A stretch of 18,359 nucleotides of DNA, taken from assembly GCA_934675625.1 (NCBI GenBank), contig CAKURH010000074.1:1-18359 (forward strand), given 5' to 3'. The translations under genes were made by a program, and so were the position numbers. Shown here piece after piece: positions 13,558-18,359 of the stretch (positions within the stretch are counted from its first letter, which is position 1; each line of letters begins with the position of its first letter). Below the pieces are notes generated by a model. It made no database searches and was not told the origin of the DNA. It saw only the letters and a program-made list of their open reading frames with translations. The stretch comes from an uncultured Kiritimatiellota bacterium (GTDB lineage Bacteria; Verrucomicrobiota; Kiritimatiellia; RFP12; UBA1067).

Positions 13558-13624
13558 AAGTGCCCTTGGTTTTATTCACATTGCCCACTACGATGTCTTG
13601 TATATGAGCGGCAATGACAGCGCA

Positions 13625-14446
13625 TCATTTCCTTGCGGGAATTTCAATTATTGAAGATTCGATTGTGGTCGCTCCAATTTCTCGTCTGGACGGCACTGAG
13701 GAATGGTCACGCCTGAAATACTCAAACTCATTGGCAAGCGATGCGTCATTCCAGATGACCTTTCCATTACGATAATGCCACTTGTGGCGATTCCCGATGA
13801 GGAGCTGTGCGGCTTTTTCATCCTTGACAAGTCGTCTTTCAGAAGCGTCAAGTTTCTCCATTATTTCTACATAGAGCTGCTGTGCCTTATCTCGCTCAAC
13901 GACGCATTCCGCAGGAAAGATTTCAAAAAGCGACTTGAAAAGATCTCGGACTTCCATCCGAGAACCATCAATAGCCTTATATCCGGCTTTTACCTTGCCC
14001 TCGAAAACGGCAGGGTCTTGCATCGTTTCGATAAACTGATAATTGGCCAGGAGATCGAGATCTATCGTCTTGATTGAGGCATAGTGTCGTGACATGATCT
14101 GAAAGGCCTGCGCTTCAAGATTTGTGAATGCCGCATGGGATTCGTCATTTGTAAACAAAATCTTTAATGCTGCATCTTGCGTTTGGCTGCGAGGCGTGGG
14201 CCTTGCCGCAAGCAAGTACACGACGCCGCCAGTCAGGATTGCCACAGTGACGGCCACCATCGCAACCGAACGTTTTCGGAGGCCCTTGATTTCGCCGTTC
14301 GCCTTGGATCCGTCCGCCGCGACAACCTTTATTGCCTTGATTCCCTTCTTTCGCAACGCCACGAAGACTTCTTCGCGCGAAGAAGCGCTCATGGAGCCTT
14401 CGAGACGAGTCCCGCTCGGCGTCTTATATGCGTAAGTGTACTTCAC
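13625..14446 (-). CDS. single-TM protein with GspF N-terminal-like domain (cassette C, gene 4)
   Basis: The protein has 273 residues. Its N-terminal 52 residues (MKYTYAYKTPSGTRLEG, later LRKKGIKAIKVVAADGSKAN) closely match the cassette A and B proteins and the GspF/PilC N-terminal domain. One transmembrane helix lies at about 61-80. The remaining 190 residues are charged and helix-rich but little conserved in sequence against A and B. The start is GTG at 14446, 12 nt after the stop of the secreted-protein gene, without a Shine-Dalgarno site; coupling is likely. Base composition is far less GC-rich than the sister genes although the N-terminal proteins agree, so the cassettes have separate histories. 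It is the last gene of cassette C. Confidence 0.78.
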   Translation of the reverse strand: MKYTYAYKTPSGTRLEGSMSASSREEVFVALRKKGIKAIKVVAADGSKANGEIKGLRKRSVAMVAVTVAILTGGVVYLLAARPTPRSQTQDAALKILFTNDESHAAFTNLEAQAFQIMSRHYASIKTIDLDLLANYQFIETMQDPAVFEGKVKAGYKAIDGSRMEVRDLFKSLFEIFPAECVVERDKAQQLYVEIMEKLDASERRLVKDEKAAQLLIGNRHKWHYRNGKVIWNDASLANEFEYFRRDHSSVPSRREIGATTIESSIIEIPARK

Positions 14447-14458
14447 CGGCTTGCGCGA

Positions 14459-15109
14459 CTATTCCATTGCTGGGGTTAGCATTTCGCTTCCTCCAATGGC
14501 GCGAAGAATCTCAAGCATTGGAAAGTATGTCGTTGGGCTAATCATGATGCCCGTATCATCCATGCCTTGAGGAGTCAACGACCCATAAAAGAGCGAGCAT
14601 CCAGAATCAAGCGAAGCTCCGCCGCCGCAAGCATAGGCAAGCCCTTTTAGGATCAGTTTTGCATAACGGTCTCGAATGGTTTGTGCATTCGGCGCTCCAT
14701 CTTGAAGCCCATGCACATTCGCCACGAACCACGAACCTGTCACGCCATAAAACCGCGCGCGGTCCGGTTCATTGACAACGAAAAGCCCGACCTTGGCTTT
14801 TTCGCCAAACTCCTTCTGCAACATTCTTGGTTGAGTGAGGTATTCCGTTGCGCTGAAACTCGCAACGGAATTCGTCCATATGTTGAGTTGCAGACGACTG
14901 ACGGCATACGTGACGACCGTTTTCCATGTTCCTGTCGGAATCGCATCTCCGACGTTTAGAATCAAAATATGATTCTTGCCCGCCGCCGCCGGATGGATTA
15001 ATCGAATTTGATCGAGCCGCTCTGGCACATGGTGCTTCTTGACTGGTTTCGCGGCGAAAAGGCTACACGACACTGCCGCCGACATGGTTAGTAGAATTGT
15101 CTTTTTCAT
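14459..15109 (-). CDS. secreted protein, degenerate archaemetzincin-like, short form (cassette C, gene 3)
   Basis: The protein has 216 residues with a signal peptide at about 1-20 (KKTILLTMSAAVSCSLFAA). It shares the order seen in the sister proteins: KVGLFVVNEPDRARFYG (106-122), FVANVHGLQDG (128-138), RYAKLILKGLAYACGGGAS (148-166), then CSLF. The archaemetzincin zinc motif HExxHxxGxxH is absent; at that helix only G162/G163 and the Tyr-Ala-Cys-Gly context shared with cassette A are kept. The protein ends about 40 residues earlier than the A and B proteins and lacks their EEGWAPAPTNEVQRA tail, so that tail is not essential to the family. It lies between gene 2 (25-nt gap) and gene 4 (12-nt gap). 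No clear ribosome site is seen. Confidence 0.72.
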   Translation of the reverse strand: MKKTILLTMSAAVSCSLFAAKPVKKHHVPERLDQIRLIHPAAAGKNHILILNVGDAIPTGTWKTVVTYAVSRLQLNIWTNSVASFSATEYLTQPRMLQKEFGEKAKVGLFVVNEPDRARFYGVTGSWFVANVHGLQDGAPNAQTIRDRYAKLILKGLAYACGGGASLDSGCSLFYGSLTPQGMDDTGIMISPTTYFPMLEILRAIGGSEMLTPAME

Positions 15110-15134
15110 TTATTTGGCCTGTTTCATTTGAAGG

Positions 15135-16052
15135 TTATTCAATTTCCGGGAGTCCTCGTTCTTTGAGCTTTTCGTTTATTTGATTGCGATATTGTAGATA
15201 GGTCTCGTCGGAAATTGCCTGGTCGTGGTATAGTTCATTGCTTATCTTATGCGCCTCGGCAAGAAAGTCCGCATCAAGATTTGCCTGGTCGCGAAGCGCA
15301 TTCAAATACTCTGCAAATGTGAAGCCCTCCTTATCTCGCAAGTCAATGAATTCAGATTTGGCCTGCGTGACAAGCAGTTTCCTCTCAAGAAGAGTTTCCG
15401 TATCGCCCTCTTCGGCTTTGAGGACATGACTCATTGCCTGATTAACTTCATCTGCAAGACTTTCGTCCGTAATCATCGGAAGCGGAGGGACAGATGCACC
15501 AGGTTGAGATGGCATAGCCAGCGCCATCAATTGCTCGGCTCCATTTTGGAAAGAGGTCTTTTTCGGCGCATTGTTCGCCAAGATGGATTGTAAATCAGAT
15601 AGCGGTGGTGGCGCGGAAACTGTCGTGCGCCTTTCAATATACCTGCCAGAAAGTTCAGGGAGCTTCAGTTCTTCTGCCTGCGCGTTGGAGATCTCTTTCG
15701 TCTGAATGTCCTTCGCTGGGGATCGAATTGCATTCGCCTTGTTTCGGGGGGACGGCTCAAGCATTGCAGGTACATACTCTTTCGTCCGAAAAAGGAACAC
15801 GGCAAGTCCCACGAGAATTGCGGCACCCGCGATGCTTAGGCAAGAAACCTTGCGGGACATGAATGACCTGGCTTGAGGGTGCTCATTTACGCAACGCCGC
15901 TTTGCGCTCTTTGGTGCGGCACCATGCGAGATGGAAATTGCGGATATGCCGCGCTTCCTTAACTCCGCCCAAACAGCGTCTCTTGTCGGAACGTCCAGTT
16001 CCAACCAGGTACGTTGCCCGCCATTGTCCCGATAAGCTATCGTAAAAACCAT
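15135..16052 (-). CDS. single-TM protein with GspF-N-like domain and shared helical C-terminus (cassette C, gene 2)
   Basis: The protein has 305 residues. The N-terminus (MVFTIAYRDNGGQRTW, then DAVWAELRKRGISAISI, 1-42) again fits the GspF N-terminal domain, which the cassette A and B counterparts lack. A transmembrane helix lies at about 71-88. The C-terminal half carries the shared pattern: PPLPMITDESLADEVN, an acidic-helical run with LLERKLLVTQAKSEFIDLRD, and a closing LKERGLPEIE. Cassette C therefore encodes two membrane proteins with GspF-N-like heads. The start lies 4 nt after the stop of gene 1 (TAG GAAT ATG), so the two genes are cotranscribed and probably coupled. The function is unknown. 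Confidence 0.78.
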   Translation of the reverse strand: MVFTIAYRDNGGQRTWLELDVPTRDAVWAELRKRGISAISISHGAAPKSAKRRCVNEHPQARSFMSRKVSCLSIAGAAILVGLAVFLFRTKEYVPAMLEPSPRNKANAIRSPAKDIQTKEISNAQAEELKLPELSGRYIERRTTVSAPPPLSDLQSILANNAPKKTSFQNGAEQLMALAMPSQPGASVPPLPMITDESLADEVNQAMSHVLKAEEGDTETLLERKLLVTQAKSEFIDLRDKEGFTFAEYLNALRDQANLDADFLAEAHKISNELYHDQAISDETYLQYRNQINEKLKERGLPEIE

Positions 16053-16056
16053 ATTC

Positions 16057-18141
16057 CTACCACTTGATCAGATTGATGAAGCTGCCTTTCTCGTCTGTCG
16101 GCAACGAAGCGAGCGACTTGAACTTTGAGAAGTCGATGATTTCCGCATTATGCCAGATTTTGTCTGGCTTGCCAATCGGCAAGGGGCCCAATCCCTCTGG
16201 CTTACGGCAAAAGAACGCGACCGTTGCCCCAAACTGAAGCATGCCATAGTTGTCCGATGTGCGCAGGCCGAGGAGCGGCACATCGAATCGTTCTCCGACG
16301 GCCTTCATGAACGGTTCGAGCGTCAAATGCCAATTTGAAATGTTGACGCAAAGAATGCCGTCCGGCTTAAGAAGCTTGAAATACAAGGCGAATGCTTCTT
16401 CTGTGGAGAGATGGTACGGAAGGTTGTCGCCAGTAAAAGCGTCAACCACGATCACGTCATACGGCTCAACGCCAGCGGACAGTTCGGCCTCAAGGCCCTT
16501 GCGGGCATCTCCGAGAATGATGTCCTTTTTGGCCGGACAGTCGGAAACGAACGTAAAGAGATTTGTGTTCAGTGCTACATCCAGCGCGTCCTTTGAAATC
16601 TCATAGGCCCGGTAGTAATCGTTGGTTCGGCCGTAGCAGAAAAGAACGCCTACGCCAAGCCCCGTAATGTTCACGCGCATCGGCAGTCCTGAGCGATACT
16701 TCGGGTGGCCGACAATGGCGTATCCGCTTGCATCTGGCGTGTAATAGGTTGTCGGCATTCGGGTTCTTCCTGGGATGTTCGCCTGAATGCCATGCACCGT
16801 CGTGCCATGGACGAACTCTCGGATGCACCCTTCAGAGGTCTGCGTCTTCGCTTTCGCCTCAAGAACGGCGATTGAGCCAAAGAAGCCGCGTCCACGGTAA
16901 ACGACTGGTCGCGTCTCTTTCCCTGCTCCGATGACATAAAGGCCCGCACCTGTGCCGACGACAAGAAGAAACACGACGGACGTCACGATTCGTCTGCGAA
17001 AGCCACAGGCGAAAACGCCGAGAGTCAGCATTGCGCCCATTCCCCCAAGCGCAACCGGATATTCGCAAATCGTTTTTGTTGCCATCGGGAACACAAGCGA
17101 TGCGACGACGCCTCCAAGTGCGCCACCGATGGCTTGAAGCAGATAGAAATGCGTTAGCTTTGTTCGGCCAGGACGCGAGATGTACAGCCATGAGTGAAGG
17201 AACGTACAGGCAAAAAGAAGGAAAGCCCCATAGCAACCCAACGAAAACGTAAGCCCTGTCTTTGCCAAAGGCTTACCGTTCATCCAACACAAGATCACGA
17301 GAAAAGCAAGCGACAGAACTGCAGCCGCTTTGATAATCTTATCTGCCTTGCCTGAAAAACCGAATACATACGACAGGAGGAACAGTCCGAGACTTGCTGT
17401 CCAGATGAGAGGCATGGGCATGACATCAAGTGTCACGTGTGCCGTCAATGAATTCAAAAGGAAGCACGATGCCGCAGGTAGGAGCGCCCAGAAGATTGGC
17501 TTGGCATAAAACCGAGAGGACGTGTATTCAACAGAGTCCTCTGCTGTTTGCCGCGCATGTGCCTCATTGCCTTTGGTCATTATGATTGAAAGCAAGATTG
17601 TATAGAAGCCAATTCCAACGGCGAATCCAATCCATTGCGCAGTCAACCCGACAAAAGGTTCAAATACGAATGGGTAGGCAAGCAGTCCCAGCAGGCTGCC
17701 TGCATTGCTGATGGCGTAGAGCCTGTAATCATCGCCCGCAAAGACTTGGATGAGTGATGCATTTGCCCCAAGCAGAATATAAGGGCTGCCGACCAGGCAC
17801 AAGACACAAAGCAAGACGCCAAATGCCGGATTGCCATTCAGATTGTTGCTGATTATTCCCAACAGTCCATTGCGCATGAACGCGACTGATAGGACCCATG
17901 CCATTGCCATCAAAAGCAACAGGACATGGCATTTTATTTTTGCAGGGGACTCACTTCGTGAAAGCCAATCCGCATACCAATAACCCGCCAAAAGGAAAAT
18001 CTGAAATGCACACAGGCAAACAATCCATACGGTAGCTGTTCCGCCGAAAACAGGAAGAAGCGTTCGCCCGACCATCGGCTGAATGCCAAAGATCAAGAAA
18101 GAACCTAAGAAAATCGTTACCTTGCAAAGCCAAGATCTCAT
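16057..18141 (-). CDS. membrane protein fused to a spermidine-synthase-like domain (cassette C, gene 1)
   Basis: The protein has 694 residues and is paralogous to the gene at 139-2199, with the same N-terminal GRTLLPVFGGTATVW, a polytopic membrane half (to about 420), and a Rossmann domain with VHGTTVHGIQ, ITGLGVGV (492-499), YEI (about 513-515), GDAR (544-547) and VDAFTGDNLPYHLSTEEA. The glycine loop reads GLGVGV where cassette A has GMGIGT. The SpeE-like Asp region is DAFTGD, as in fused MFS/spermidine-synthase-like proteins; true aminopropyl transfer is not shown. The frame opens at 18228, but the ATG at 18141 is chosen: it aligns with the start of the paralogue and follows a -10 box by exactly 6 nt, predicting a leaderless mRNA. 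Gene 2 follows after 4 nt. Confidence 0.85.
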   Translation of the reverse strand: MRSWLCKVTIFLGSFLIFGIQPMVGRTLLPVFGGTATVWIVCLCAFQIFLLAGYWYADWLSRSESPAKIKCHVLLLLMAMAWVLSVAFMRNGLLGIISNNLNGNPAFGVLLCVLCLVGSPYILLGANASLIQVFAGDDYRLYAISNAGSLLGLLAYPFVFEPFVGLTAQWIGFAVGIGFYTILLSIIMTKGNEAHARQTAEDSVEYTSSRFYAKPIFWALLPAASCFLLNSLTAHVTLDVMPMPLIWTASLGLFLLSYVFGFSGKADKIIKAAAVLSLAFLVILCWMNGKPLAKTGLTFSLGCYGAFLLFACTFLHSWLYISRPGRTKLTHFYLLQAIGGALGGVVASLVFPMATKTICEYPVALGGMGAMLTLGVFACGFRRRIVTSVVFLLVVGTGAGLYVIGAGKETRPVVYRGRGFFGSIAVLEAKAKTQTSEGCIREFVHGTTVHGIQANIPGRTRMPTTYYTPDASGYAIVGHPKYRSGLPMRVNITGLGVGVLFCYGRTNDYYRAYEISKDALDVALNTNLFTFVSDCPAKKDIILGDARKGLEAELSAGVEPYDVIVVDAFTGDNLPYHLSTEEAFALYFKLLKPDGILCVNISNWHLTLEPFMKAVGERFDVPLLGLRTSDNYGMLQFGATVAFFCRKPEGLGPLPIGKPDKIWHNAEIIDFSKFKSLASLPTDEKGSFINLIKW

Positions 18142-18145
18142 GTCA

Positions 18146-18159
18146 GTATTATAGCAAAA
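18146..18159 (-). promoter_or_regulatory. extended -10 promoter, 14-mer TTTTGCTATAATAC, leaderless
   Basis: TATAAT (18153-18148 on the minus strand), preceded by TGC, is followed by ACTGAC and then ATG at 18141. The predicted +1 is the A of the start codon. It probably drives the whole four-gene cassette C. Confidence 0.65.
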
Positions 18160-18240
18160 ATCATCGGCGTTGTGCGAGAAAGAGTGGATACACAAGCGGC
18201 AAAAGACTGCCTTTGACGGCACAAGCAAGACTTGGTTCTG

Positions 18241-18359
18241 ATGGGCAAAAACCGCATGCCTGGCACTATGGTGTACGTGAACGTTGTCGGGTATAATACC
18301 ATCAATATCACGAAGCAGTACACGCTGCTGACGGTGAATTTCAAGTCCACGAGCGACGA
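18241..18359 (+). pseudogene. fragment of a repeat-type surface protein running off the window edge
   Basis: The plus frame from ATG 18241 reads GKNRMPGTMVYVNVVGY, then KQYTLLTVNFKSTSD to the last base. This resembles the GANRHVPVVGYQ...YNLSVATFKAAG stretch near 10440-10562 and the fragment at 12018-12200. There is no ribosome site or signal peptide and the frame closes upstream at 18214-18216, so it may be a 5'-truncated gene. The right end is outside the window, so its extent is unknown. A TATAAT at 18292-18297 lies inside it. Confidence 0.35.

Noticed and set aside
18292..18297. TATAAT near the right edge as a promoter
   Set aside because: It lies inside a coding-like fragment, lacks the TGn extension, and has no start codon close downstream within the window.

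Overview
The window most resembles a member of the Kiritimatiellota / Verrucomicrobiota-Lentisphaerota group, probably an uncultured gut-type anaerobe. The main pointers are a small secreted protein with a classic PEP-CTERM tail (VPEPTSG, a Leu-rich helix, then RRKQR), repeat-rich proteins with IxxGDI/WGCPAGWYL units, and membrane-fused spermidine-synthase-like proteins. This assignment is recalled from family patterns and was not tested by a search.

The dominant content is three paralogous copies of a membrane/secreted gene cassette that I cannot match to a described system. Cassette A (+, 139-4609) has four genes: a polytopic membrane protein fused to a spermidine-synthase-like domain, a single-TM protein, a signal-peptide protein, and a single-TM protein with an N-terminal domain like that of the type II secretion protein GspF. 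Cassette C (-, 18141-13625) has the same four genes in the same order. Cassette B (-, 8964-6521) has only the last three. Within cassettes the genes are mostly coupled by 4-nt ATGA overlaps or short gaps. The third protein of each cassette looks like an archaemetzincin fold whose zinc-binding residues have been lost.

Cassettes A and B face each other. Their facing ends (3710-4615 and 6515-7420) form a 906-bp inverted repeat; I found only three mismatches. The enclosed 1.9 kb (4616-6514) carries two toxin-antitoxin-like modules on the minus strand: a RelB/DinJ-like antitoxin with a PIN-domain toxin, and a DUF3791 / DUF3990 / 73-residue operon.

The stretch 9042-13557 is accessory: the PEP-CTERM protein, a truncated-looking protein with two 121-residue repeats, two unrelated-looking DUF4143-type AAA ATPases, an orphan fragment of a repeat-type protein on the plus strand, and a set of palindromes. 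A third fragment of the same kind runs off the right edge.

Promoters are unusually readable. The 14-mer TTTTGCTATAATAC occurs three times without mismatch, and related extended -10 boxes (TGnTATAAT or TGnTATACT) lie before other genes. Several -10 boxes sit so close to the start codon that leaderless or nearly leaderless mRNAs are predicted. I saw no tRNA, rRNA, CRISPR array or insertion sequence.
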